Of a stretch of DNA of 64,000 bases, positions 1 to 7,047 are shown piece after piece. The DNA lies in NCBI GenBank assembly GCA_016124945.1, contig WGMT01000037.1, forward strand, positions 1 through 64,000, in the 5' to 3' direction. The notes beneath the pieces are model-generated. The model searched no databases. It was not told the DNA's origin and saw only the letters and a list, made by a program, of their open reading frames with translations. Position numbers and translations under genes: made by a program. Source of the stretch: a bacterium (GTDB taxonomy: Bacteria > Chloroflexota > Anaerolineae > Caldilineales > Caldilineaceae). The stretch's first letter is position 1. Each line of letters opens with the position of its first letter.

Positions 1-180
1 ACCCGCAGCGATCTTCCCGTTGGCGTGACAAGCAGAATTCGGGCAGAATTCTCTGTAAGGATTTATCTGTTCACGTCCTGTTTGGCAATAAAGCGTGGCA
101 GTGAATCCACTTTTTCAGTTCACCTGATTCTGTTCCACCCTGTTTGTTCCAACACGCCATCGAAAGGGCCGACCGTACCC

Positions 181-954
181 ATGTATCCCAATCCACTCAA
201 ACAAAAACTCAAAACCGGCAATCTGGTACTTGGCACAGCACTGCCCGCGCTAGCCAATCATATTGCCACCATGACGAGTAAGACAGACATTGACTTTCTC
301 TGGATCGATACAGAACACTGGCCCGAAGGGGTGGAGTCGGTAGGTGCAATTCCTGTACTCATCCGCGGACAGGGCGTAGCGCCTATGATCCGCGTAGCAT
401 GGAATGATCCTGCGCTCATCAAAAAAGCCTACGATGCCGGTGCCGTAGCCGTGATGGTGCCCCAGGTTGACACTGCCGAGGAAGCGGCGCTGGCTGTGCA
501 ACACGCCTACTATCCTCCTTTAGGGAAGCGCGGCGTCTCGCCAAACTGGCCACTTGTGGCGGGCGAAGATTGGGCCCATGTCATCCGCACGGCCAACGAT
601 GAGACGGTGCTCATCCTCCAAATCGAGAGCGTTCAGGCATACGAAAACCTAGATGCCATCGCCCAAGTGCCGGGCATCGACGTCCTCTTCGTGGGGCCGA
701 CCGATCTGGCCGCCTCACTAGGACACATCATGCAAAACGACGCGCCTGCGGTGCAGGAGATCATGAAGGAGATCCCACGCCGGTTACAGGGGAGCGGCAT
801 TGCCGTCGGCACAACCCTGGTAAGCATCGACGAGATTCAAGAAAAACTAGATTGGGGCTACACCTTCATGAATGTGGGCAGCCCCTTGGGCTACGGCTTA
901 ACAACCCTCTCGGGGCACCTGGCGACGCTGCGCAACTATACGCCACGTGCGTAG
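181..954 (+). CDS. HpcH/HpaI-type class II aldolase
   Basis: This 257-residue protein belongs to the HpcH/HpaI aldolase family, metal-dependent class II aldolases that cleave 2-keto-3-deoxy or 4-hydroxy-2-oxo acids to pyruvate and an aldehyde. The family signature is visible: IDTEHWP with the catalytic His (residue 46), the substrate Arg in PMIRV (71), the metal-binding Glu in LQIES (149) and Asp in GPTDLAASLG (175). The length matches the family. The reading frame is open back to 25, but the homology begins at the ATG at 181, so that start is chosen; its Shine-Dalgarno sequence is weak. It precedes a D-aminoacylase-like gene and a peptide-type transporter, which suggests a scavenging locus, but the true substrate cannot be read from sequence. 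Positions 1-180 hold no feature I can support. Confidence 0.85.
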   Translation: MYPNPLKQKLKTGNLVLGTALPALANHIATMTSKTDIDFLWIDTEHWPEGVESVGAIPVLIRGQGVAPMIRVAWNDPALIKKAYDAGAVAVMVPQVDTAEEAALAVQHAYYPPLGKRGVSPNWPLVAGEDWAHVIRTANDETVLILQIESVQAYENLDAIAQVPGIDVLFVGPTDLAASLGHIMQNDAPAVQEIMKEIPRRLQGSGIAVGTTLVSIDEIQEKLDWGYTFMNVGSPLGYGLTTLSGHLATLRNYTPRA

Positions 955-966
955 GACGGCTAGGCC

Positions 967-1033
967 GGCGATTGAGCGTTGGAGCGTTGGAGCGGTTGAA
1001 CTTCTGCCCCAATCACTCCAACGCTCAATCGCC
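967..1033. repeat. 18-bp inverted repeat after the aldolase gene
   Basis: Perfect arms at 967-984 and 1016-1033 (core GATTGAGCGTTGGAG) enclose a 31-nt loop just after the aldolase stop codon. The right arm runs into the 8-bp tandem repeats that follow. It could act as a transcript-end or stabilising hairpin; there is no U-tract. Confidence 0.7.
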
Positions 1034-1091
1034 CAATCGCTCAATCGCCCAATCGCTCAATCGTTCAATCGCTCAATCGCTCAATCGCTCA
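1021..1091. repeat. Short tandem repeat, 8-bp unit CAATCGCT/C
   Basis: About eight copies of CAATCGCT or CAATCGCC (one with CAATCGTT) run head to tail and end a few bases before the ribosome-binding site (AACGGAGG) of the gene at 1107. The unit is not a multiple of 3, but the tract is non-coding, so copy-number change would alter leader length rather than reading frame. Confidence 0.85.
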
Positions 1092-1106
1092 ACAACGGAG
1101 GCATAG

Positions 1107-2672
1107 ATGCTCGATCTGATTATCCGCAACGGCACCCTCATCGACGGCACGAAGCAGCCCCGCTACCGTGCCGACGTGGGCATTCAGGGTGACCGCATTG
1201 TCCAGATCGGTGACCTGTCGGCCACGGACGCGTCGCAGATCCTGGATGCAACGGGCAAGATTGTAGCCCCCGGCTTCGTAGACGTGCACAACCACGCCGA
1301 TGGGTGGCTCCTCAAAATTCCCCACAACTTTTCCAAAACCAGCCAGGGCTTTACCACCGAAGTGATTATGGCCGACGGCATCTCGTATGCGCCCGTGAAC
1401 CCGCACACCGCATATGAGTGGATCTACTACTTGCGCGCGCTGAACGGTCTCTCGTTTGAAGATTACCGGGGCTGGCAGAGCCTGAGCGACTACACGGCGC
1501 TGCTCGACGGCACGAATGTGCAGAACAGTATTGCACACCTGCCCTATGCCAACGTGCGCACGTTGGTCTGCGGCTTTGGCGACAGCCCGGTGGACGACTA
1601 TCAGTTGCAAAACATCTGCAAAGAGGTGGCGCGCGGCATGGCCGAAGGGGCCGTGGGCCTTTCCACTGGGCTTGACTACATTTCCCAATGTTGGGCGACC
1701 ACCGACGAACTGGTGGCTGCCTGTCGCCCAATGGCCGCCCAAGGTGGACTGTATGTAACCCACGCGCGCTACAAACTGGGCGCGTTGGACGCGTTACGCG
1801 AGGCGTTGGAAATTGGACGGCGCGCAGGCGTACCTGTCCACATTTCGCACCTCAAAGCGGGGACGCCACGCGATACAGAGAAGGTCATGGCCTTCATCGA
1901 GGAGGCGCGGCAGGAGGTCTCCTTCTCGTTCGACGTCTATCCGTATATGCCCGGCTCGACCATGCTCAATTTCCTGTTGCCGTATGAGGTTTGGCGCAAC
2001 GGTCCTTTCGGCGTGATTCAGCAACTGCGCGACCCCCGTGTGCGCGCCCGCTGTGCCCTTACATTGGAGAACACCGGCTATGACTTTAACGCCATTCACA
2101 TCGCCTGGGTGTTGAGCAAGGCCAACTCGATCTATCAGGGCAAGACGCTGGCCGAGTATATCGAAGCGGTGAAACTGCCGCCGGCGGAGGCGCTGCTCAA
2201 CCTGGTGGCCGAGGAGAATCTGGCCGTGTTGCTGGTCTTTAATGGGGGCGAAGACGAAGCAGTTGCGCCCTTCATCCAGCATCCATGCTACATGATCGGC
2301 ACCGACGGCATCTATCAGCCCGACAGTGTGATTCATCCTCGCCAATATGGATCCGCCCCGCGCATCCTTGGCCCGTGGGTACGTGATCACAAGTTCTTGA
2401 CGCTGGAAGAGGCCGTGTACAAGTTAAGCGCGTTCCCGGCGGAGCGTTTCGGTTTGAAGGAGCGGGGCGTGGTGCGCGAAGGCTGGTTCGCCGATCTCGT
2501 CGTCTTTGATGCCGAGGCGATTCACGACCGCGCCACCTTCCAGCAGCCGCAGCAGACCGCGACTGGGGTGGAACATGTCCTCGTGAATGGGGTGCCGATT
2601 GTGCGTGAGGGAGCGCCGGTCGGCGATTTGCCCCCGCGCCTGCCAGGACGCTCCCTACGTTTCAAACAGTAA
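1107..2672 (+). CDS. N-acyl-D-amino-acid deacylase-like amidohydrolase
   Basis: A 521-residue amidohydrolase-superfamily protein resembling D-aminoacylases, which remove N-acyl groups from D-amino acids. It opens with the beta-sandwich start LIIRNGTLIDGT, then the HxH metal motif GFVDVHNHAD (His 61 and 63), YVTHARYK and VHISHLKAG carrying further His ligands, and a late catalytic Asp in MIGTDGIYQ. The C-terminus (FADLVVFDA ... GVEHVLVNG) returns to the beta-sandwich, so the protein is full length. The D-aminoacylase GNCG segment, whose Cys is a zinc ligand, reads MADGIS here, so Asp 90 appears to stand in its place. The ATG follows a good AACGGAGG site. Its placement before a dipeptide-type transporter fits use of D-amino-acid-containing or acylated peptides; the exact substrate is inferred. 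Confidence 0.85.
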   Translation: MLDLIIRNGTLIDGTKQPRYRADVGIQGDRIVQIGDLSATDASQILDATGKIVAPGFVDVHNHADGWLLKIPHNFSKTSQGFTTEVIMADGISYAPVNPHTAYEWIYYLRALNGLSFEDYRGWQSLSDYTALLDGTNVQNSIAHLPYANVRTLVCGFGDSPVDDYQLQNICKEVARGMAEGAVGLSTGLDYISQCWATTDELVAACRPMAAQGGLYVTHARYKLGALDALREALEIGRRAGVPVHISHLKAGTPRDTEKVMAFIEEARQEVSFSFDVYPYMPGSTMLNFLLPYEVWRNGPFGVIQQLRDPRVRARCALTLENTGYDFNAIHIAWVLSKANSIYQGKTLAEYIEAVKLPPAEALLNLVAEENLAVLLVFNGGEDEAVAPFIQHPCYMIGTDGIYQPDSVIHPRQYGSAPRILGPWVRDHKFLTLEEAVYKLSAFPAERFGLKERGVVREGWFADLVVFDAEAIHDRATFQQPQQTATGVEHVLVNGVPIVREGAPVGDLPPRLPGRSLRFKQ

Positions 2673-2696
2673 GCGGGGGGATCTGAGGATCGCGCC

Positions 2697-2764
2697 ACAG
2701 TGCCTGGCACGGGCCAGAGGATAGCCTGTAAAAGCTTGTGATCCAAACCCGTGCCAGGCACTGT
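2697..2764. repeat. Long inverted repeat, CAGTGCCTGGCACGGG family (copy 1)
   Basis: Perfect 17-bp arms at 2697-2713 (ACAGTGCCTGGCACGGG) and 2748-2764, with a 34-nt loop, lie just after the amidohydrolase stop. The same stem sequence recurs at 6808, 61536 and in part at 11137 and 26540. It may serve as a terminator or as an mRNA 3'-end stem. Confidence 0.85.
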
Positions 2765-2802
2765 TCACACCCACTTGAAGTGTTCCCCAAAGTAGCAGAG
2801 TG

Positions 2803-2832
2803 TTGACAAATATTTGTGAGGTTCGGTATCCT
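2803..2832 (+). promoter_or_regulatory. Candidate promoter with overlapping 12-bp palindrome
   Basis: TTGACA (2803-2808), an 18-bp spacer and TATCCT (2827-2832) form a plausible sigma-70-type promoter for the transporter operon starting at 3061. The perfect palindrome ACAAATATTTGT (2806-2817) overlaps the -35 box and would suit a repressor site; the regulator is unknown. Confidence 0.5.
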
Positions 2833-2963
2833 ACCTGGGCGATGTTTTGTAATCTTACTCTCCTCACCCGGTATTGATTCGGGCCCCCTTCAGGCGTTTG
2901 CAATGCGAACGCTTTCGGTTCCTTGGGTTTAGTAAGCACCCCAGACAAGACAGATTTCATCTC

Positions 2964-3034
2964 ACCATCCAGAATCCACCATCCAGAATCCACCATCCAC
3001 AATCCAGAATCCACAATCCAGAATCCACAATCCA
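2964..3034. repeat. Short tandem repeat, AATCCACCATCCAG-like units
   Basis: Degenerate 9-10-bp units of the type CCATCCAGAA / CCACAATCCAGAAT repeat through the leader and end about 26 bp before the start codon at 3061. The frame is open through the tract, but it has no signal peptide and lies upstream of the Tat-type start, so it is treated as untranslated leader. Confidence 0.8.
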
Positions 3035-3060
3035 TTGTCTGTTTCAAGGAGAAACGCACC

Positions 3061-4674
3061 ATGACCGATCTAAACCGTACGCCGTACCCAACCCTCTCGC
3101 GTCGTCGATTCTTAATGACGAGTGCAGCTAGTGCCAGCCTGATGGCGCTTGCCGTAGCCGGTTGTGCCCCTGCCGCTGCACCGAGCGCCCCAGGGGCCGC
3201 CCCGGCCGCCGAAGAGGCCGCCACCATGGGCGGCGGCACCATGACCATCGCCTTCGAATCGGACATTATCCGGCTTGACCCCGGTTATCAGCAGACGACA
3301 ACAGACTGGACGCCCAGCGCACTGATCTACAGCCGTTTGGTCGAGTTTGATGACACAATGATGTCGCCGATTGCGGGTGTTGCCGAATCGTGGAGTATCT
3401 CTGACGATGGGCTGACCTATACCTTCAACCTGCGCCAGGGTGTGAAGTTCCACTCCGGCCGCGAATTGACCGCCGAAGATGTGGTCTACACCTTTGATCG
3501 CAACTTCGAAATCGGCTCCGCCGGTCGTTTCGCAGGCCCCATGCGCATTATCGAGAGCTATGAGGCTGTGGACCCCTACACCTTTACGGCGACACTGTCT
3601 CAGCCGGATGTGACCTTCATGTTCAACCTCTCGGCCATGTCCGCCTCGATTGTAGACCAGGAGACCATTGACCAGATCGATACCAATCCCATCGGTACAG
3701 GCCCCTACACCTTTGTGGAATGGATTCCTGGTGAGCGCTCCGTCTATCGCACCTTTGCCGATTACTTTGCGCCTGATATGCAGGCAGTGATGCCCGATGA
3801 GATCATCATCACCCCTGTCATTGAGGCACAAACACGCATTGCCACTTTGCAGAGTGGTCAGGCGGATCTGGCCACATCCATCCCACCGGAGTTGCTCTCA
3901 CAAATTGAGGCGGACAGCACACTGCGCCTGGTTGGTCAGGATTTGTCTGCTTCTTATCTCTGTTTGATCTTCAACATGCAGAACGGTCCGCTCATGGACA
4001 ACAAGGCGCTACGCCAGGCCATTTCCTATGCGGTGGACAAGGACACAATTGTGCGCAATGTCTTCTTCGGCTCCGGCAGCGCCGGTTGTAGCCTTATTCC
4101 CGAGGCGCACTGGGCCTATACCGAGTTGGATTGCCCCACCTACAACCCCGACCGAGCACGTGAACTCGTCGCCGAAGCCAACCTGCCCGAAGACTTTAAG
4201 ATCGTCTTCCGCACCTTCTCGGACCGCGGTTTTGGTATTCCTGTGGCGGAAATCATTCAGGCGAATCTGCGCGACGTGGGCATTGAGGTGGAGATCGAGC
4301 CGCTGGAATGGTCGTTCTATGTCGAAGACGCCTGGGTGGGCCGCAACTTCGAGATGACCCTGGCCTGGTACACGCGTGAGATCGATCCGGATCTGCTCTT
4401 CAGCTCAGTACTGCGCAAGGAGCAGGGCAACAACCCCATGCGCTACGAGAATGCACAAGTAGACGAGTTGTTTGATCAGGGTCGCAGCACCAGCGATCAG
4501 GAAGAGCGCAAACGCATCTACAACGAGATCATGCAGATTGCGATCTTGGAAGATGTCCCCTTGATCAAGTTGAAGACAATGGAAATTGCATGGGCCGTCA
4601 ACGACAAGGTGCGCAACTTTGTCATCACGCCCAAGGGTTTCCCCAACTTCTACACCTTGCAATTCGCAGGATAG
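3061..4674 (+). CDS. ABC transporter family 5 solute-binding lipoprotein (peptide type)
   Basis: A 537-residue extracellular solute-binding protein of family 5 (DppA/OppA type). The N-terminus reads SRRRFLMTSA with twin arginines, followed by a hydrophobic stretch and the lipobox AVAGC, so it is probably a Tat-exported lipoprotein. An Ala/Pro-rich linker follows. Family 5 features include IAGVAESWSISDDGLTYTF, then LRQGVKFHSG and a C-terminal lobe with LRQAISYAVDK. The ATG at 3061 follows AAGGAG; the longer frame from 2923 is rejected because it would put repeat-encoded residues before the signal. It heads an operon with two permeases. Ligand is likely a peptide or small organic solute; specificity is not visible. 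Confidence 0.9.
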   Translation: MTDLNRTPYPTLSRRRFLMTSAASASLMALAVAGCAPAAAPSAPGAAPAAEEAATMGGGTMTIAFESDIIRLDPGYQQTTTDWTPSALIYSRLVEFDDTMMSPIAGVAESWSISDDGLTYTFNLRQGVKFHSGRELTAEDVVYTFDRNFEIGSAGRFAGPMRIIESYEAVDPYTFTATLSQPDVTFMFNLSAMSASIVDQETIDQIDTNPIGTGPYTFVEWIPGERSVYRTFADYFAPDMQAVMPDEIIITPVIEAQTRIATLQSGQADLATSIPPELLSQIEADSTLRLVGQDLSASYLCLIFNMQNGPLMDNKALRQAISYAVDKDTIVRNVFFGSGSAGCSLIPEAHWAYTELDCPTYNPDRARELVAEANLPEDFKIVFRTFSDRGFGIPVAEIIQANLRDVGIEVEIEPLEWSFYVEDAWVGRNFEMTLAWYTREIDPDLLFSSVLRKEQGNNPMRYENAQVDELFDQGRSTSDQEERKRIYNEIMQIAILEDVPLIKLKTMEIAWAVNDKVRNFVITPKGFPNFYTLQFAG

Positions 4675-4683
4675 CCCTGTAAA

Positions 4684-4728
4684 GGGTACGGGTTGGGGCG
4701 GGAAAGCCATCCGCCCCAACCCGTACCC
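4684..4728. repeat. 18-bp perfect inverted repeat between binding protein and permease genes
   Basis: Arms 4684-4701 (GGGTACGGGTTGGGGCGG) and 4711-4728 enclose a 9-nt loop, starting 9 bp after the binding-protein stop. Such GC-rich stems between binding-protein and permease genes commonly protect the upstream mRNA and lower downstream expression; that role is inferred here. Confidence 0.8.
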
Positions 4729-4762
4729 CTACGATTCACCCCTCATACAGATCAAAGACAGG

Positions 4763-5713
4763 ATGGGCATGCAAGCTTATGTTTTGCGCCGGCTCTTGCA
4801 GATGATTCTGGTGCTATTGCTCTTTTCTATGGTGGTCTTCACCGTGTTGCGAATGGTTCCTGGAGATCCGGTCACCGTGCAATTGGGCCTGGAAGCCAGC
4901 CCCGAAGCCTATGATGAACTGCGCGCAGCAATGGGTCTGGATCAGCCGATCTACATTCAATATGGACGTTGGCTTGGGGACGTGTTGCAAGGCGATTTCG
5001 GGATTTCGTGGCGTTCACAACAGAGCGCGACGTCGTTGATTCTGCGTCGTTTCCCCGCCACACTGTGGTTAACCGGTGCGTCTTTGTTGATTGGCCTGTT
5101 GATTAGTGTCCCCCTAGGTATCTATGCCGGGGTACGTCCTCATTCGTGGTTGGCCCATGTTTCATCGGTATTTGCGTTGATGGGGATTGCGCTACCTAGC
5201 TTTTGGTTGGGCCTTATGTTGCTATTATTTTTTTCTGTTACCCTGCGTTGGTTGCCGCCGGCCGGGTATACTTCGCCACTTGTCGATCCGGTTATGGGGA
5301 TGAAGCAACTGGCCATGCCTGCCTTCACATTGGGCGTGGGGTTGGCCGCGCCCCTCACCCGTTTTATCCGCTCCGGCATGTTAGACGTTATGAACGCAGA
5401 CTACATCCGCACGGCACGTGCCAAGGGATTGGCCCCCAGCCGCGTGGTGCTGGGCCATGCACTAAAGAACGCACTGCTGGCGGTGGTGACGGTCTTTGGG
5501 GTGTTGGTGGGCAGCTTGTTGGGAGGATCCATCATTACAGAGTCTGTCTTCAACTGGCCGGGCATCGGCACGCTTTTGCTCCAAGGCATTCAACAGCGCG
5601 ACTATGGCGTGGTACAAGGGGTGGTCCTTTTCATTTCATTGATCTATATGACCGTCAATTTAGTGGTCGATCTGACCTACGCCTATTTAGACCCGCGCAT
5701 TCATTATCGCTAG
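4763..5713 (+). CDS. Dpp/Opp-type ABC permease (DppB-like)
   Basis: An inner-membrane permease of about 316 residues of the DppB/OppB family. It begins YVLRRLLQMILVLLLFSMVV, the usual first membrane helix, followed by the family's VLRMVPGDPV segment and an extracytoplasmic stretch ending LQGDFGISW. The cytoplasmic EAA loop that contacts the ATPase is clear near RTARAKGLAPSRVVLGHALK. It ends DLTYAYLDPRIHYR, the normal C-terminus. Start choice is between ATG 4763 and ATG 4769; the purines just upstream fit either. The longer frame from 4586 overlaps the binding-protein gene and is rejected. It forms a heterodimer with the permease at 5900; no ATPase follows. Confidence 0.9.
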   Translation: MGMQAYVLRRLLQMILVLLLFSMVVFTVLRMVPGDPVTVQLGLEASPEAYDELRAAMGLDQPIYIQYGRWLGDVLQGDFGISWRSQQSATSLILRRFPATLWLTGASLLIGLLISVPLGIYAGVRPHSWLAHVSSVFALMGIALPSFWLGLMLLLFFSVTLRWLPPAGYTSPLVDPVMGMKQLAMPAFTLGVGLAAPLTRFIRSGMLDVMNADYIRTARAKGLAPSRVVLGHALKNALLAVVTVFGVLVGSLLGGSIITESVFNWPGIGTLLLQGIQQRDYGVVQGVVLFISLIYMTVNLVVDLTYAYLDPRIHYR

Positions 5714-5759
5714 TAGACGCTATCGCCGACACCTCGGCTGAATAAGCTAGCGAAATCAA

Positions 5760-5825
5760 GCGGAGGGAGCACGCCCACGTGCGGCTCTTGCCATGTAGAG
5801 CCGCACGTGGGCGTGCTCCCTCCGC
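5760..5825. repeat. 29-bp perfect hairpin between the two permease genes
   Basis: Arms 5760-5788 and 5797-5825 are perfectly complementary around an 8-nt loop (TGCCATGT). The stem includes GGAGGGAGCACGCCCACGTG. It is the strongest single stem-loop in the window and lies between the dppB-like stop and the dppC-like start. Confidence 0.9.
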
Positions 5826-5899
5826 ACAAATACAGAATCCAGCGACTGATTAGCGCTGGTGTACTCGTAGCCGATAGAACTTGCAAAACACTGGAGAGG

Positions 5900-6802
5900 A
5901 TGCCACGCTTGGCACGTCAACTTACTTCTGAACTTCCTTCGCTGCGCCGACCACGCGACGAATCTTGGGGGCCGTTGAGCCTGGCCCGGCGCGTGGTGCG
6001 CAATCGCCTGGCCGCCGTGGGGGTCGTCATCTTGATGGTGCTGACGGTGGCAGCGGCGGCGGCGCCCTGGATCACACCCTACGCGCCCGAAACCCAAATC
6101 CCCACCGCGGCGCTCCAAGGACCGAGTTGGGACCATCCCTTCGGCACAGACAACATCGGGCGCGACATCTTCAGCCGCGTGCTGTATGGTACCCGCGTGT
6201 CGCTTTCGGTGGGGTTGACATCTATGATCATCGCGATGGTCATGGGGATCACCTTGGGGCTGGTTAGTGGGTACTACGGCGGCCTGCCAGACACACTGAT
6301 CATGCGCGCCATGGATGCGCTGCTGGCCTTCCCCGCCATCTTGCTGGCGATCTTTATTGTGGCGGTGCTGGGTCCGTCGCTTGTCAATGCGATCTTGGCC
6401 GTGGCGATTGTCTATACGCCCACCTTCGCGCGCCTGGTACGCGCGAGTACGCTTTCCCTGCGCGAGCAGGAATTCCTCGAAGCGGCGCGTTCGATGGGCG
6501 CCGGCGACATGCGCATCATGCTCAACGCCATTCTGCGCAACAGCCTCTCGCCCATCATCGTGCAATTCTCGCTCGGTGTAGGCTATGCCATCTTGGTAGA
6601 GGCCGGGCTGAGTTTCTTGGGGTTAGGCGTACAGCCACCAACGCCGGCCTGGGGCTCTATGTTGGGCGCGGGGCGCAACTACATGGCTTTCGCCCCGTGG
6701 TTAACTGCGTTCCCCGGCCTGGCGATCTTCGTAACTGTGCTCGGCTTCAACTTCGTAGGAGACGGTCTACGCGAAGCCTTCGACCCACGGATGCGACGTT
6801 GA
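5900..6802 (+). CDS. Dpp/Opp-type ABC permease (DppC-like)
   Basis: A roughly 300-residue DppC/OppC-family inner-membrane permease, partner of the preceding one. After a cytoplasmic tail comes the first helix (LAAVGVVILMVLTVAAAAAP), then the conserved HPFGTDNIGRDIFSRVLYG segment and five further helices. The EAA loop is seen around EAARSMGAGDMRIMLNAILR. It ends GDGLREAFDPRMRR, typical of DppC. A frame open from 5807 would begin inside the 29-bp hairpin, so the ATG at 5900, preceded by GGAGAGG, is preferred; the spacing of that site is short, so the start is moderately certain. The usual dppD/dppF ATPase genes are absent: the next gene is a regulator. Confidence 0.88.
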   Translation: MPRLARQLTSELPSLRRPRDESWGPLSLARRVVRNRLAAVGVVILMVLTVAAAAAPWITPYAPETQIPTAALQGPSWDHPFGTDNIGRDIFSRVLYGTRVSLSVGLTSMIIAMVMGITLGLVSGYYGGLPDTLIMRAMDALLAFPAILLAIFIVAVLGPSLVNAILAVAIVYTPTFARLVRASTLSLREQEFLEAARSMGAGDMRIMLNAILRNSLSPIIVQFSLGVGYAILVEAGLSFLGLGVQPPTPAWGSMLGAGRNYMAFAPWLTAFPGLAIFVTVLGFNFVGDGLREAFDPRMRR

Positions 6803-6807
6803 TGCAA

Positions 6808-6875
6808 ACAGTGCCTGGCACGGGCCAGGCCCACATCCCTTCACGCACAACGCACCGGCCCGTGCCAGGCACTGT
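6808..6875. repeat. Long inverted repeat, CAGTGCCTGGCACGGG family (copy 2)
   Basis: Perfect 19-bp arms at 6808-6826 (ACAGTGCCTGGCACGGGCC) and 6857-6875 with a 30-nt loop, starting 6 bp after the dppC-like stop. The arms match copy 1 at 2697 while the loops differ, which points to a dispersed element rather than chance. It may end the operon transcript. Confidence 0.88.
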
Positions 6876-6920
6876 GACGCCCGTCCCCCAACTTGAATCC
6901 CATTAAAACAGTTGCGCATG

Positions 6921-6950
6921 TAGACAGAACATAGCGTTCCAAATTAGAAT
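6921..6950 (+). promoter_or_regulatory. Candidate promoter of the STAND regulator gene
   Basis: TAGACA (6921-6926), an 18-bp spacer and TAGAAT (6945-6950) each match the sigma-70 consensus at 5 of 6 positions. The leader to the start at 7048 would be about 90 nt. Confidence 0.45.
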
Positions 6951-7047
6951 AGACCACTGAAACAGCCTAACCGATTCGTGGCGTCAAAGCTTGTACACCA
7001 CAGTCGGCGCGCCAACCACCATCGCACCAGATTCGGCGTAGAACACA

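Noticed and set aside
1021..1091. Possible CRISPR or protein-coding repeat
   Set aside because: The units are 8 bp with no spacers, and the frames through them lack homology or a start site.
2923..3060. Longer start for the first binding protein
   Set aside because: It would place tandem-repeat-encoded residues before the twin-arginine signal; ATG 3061 has a good ribosome-binding site.
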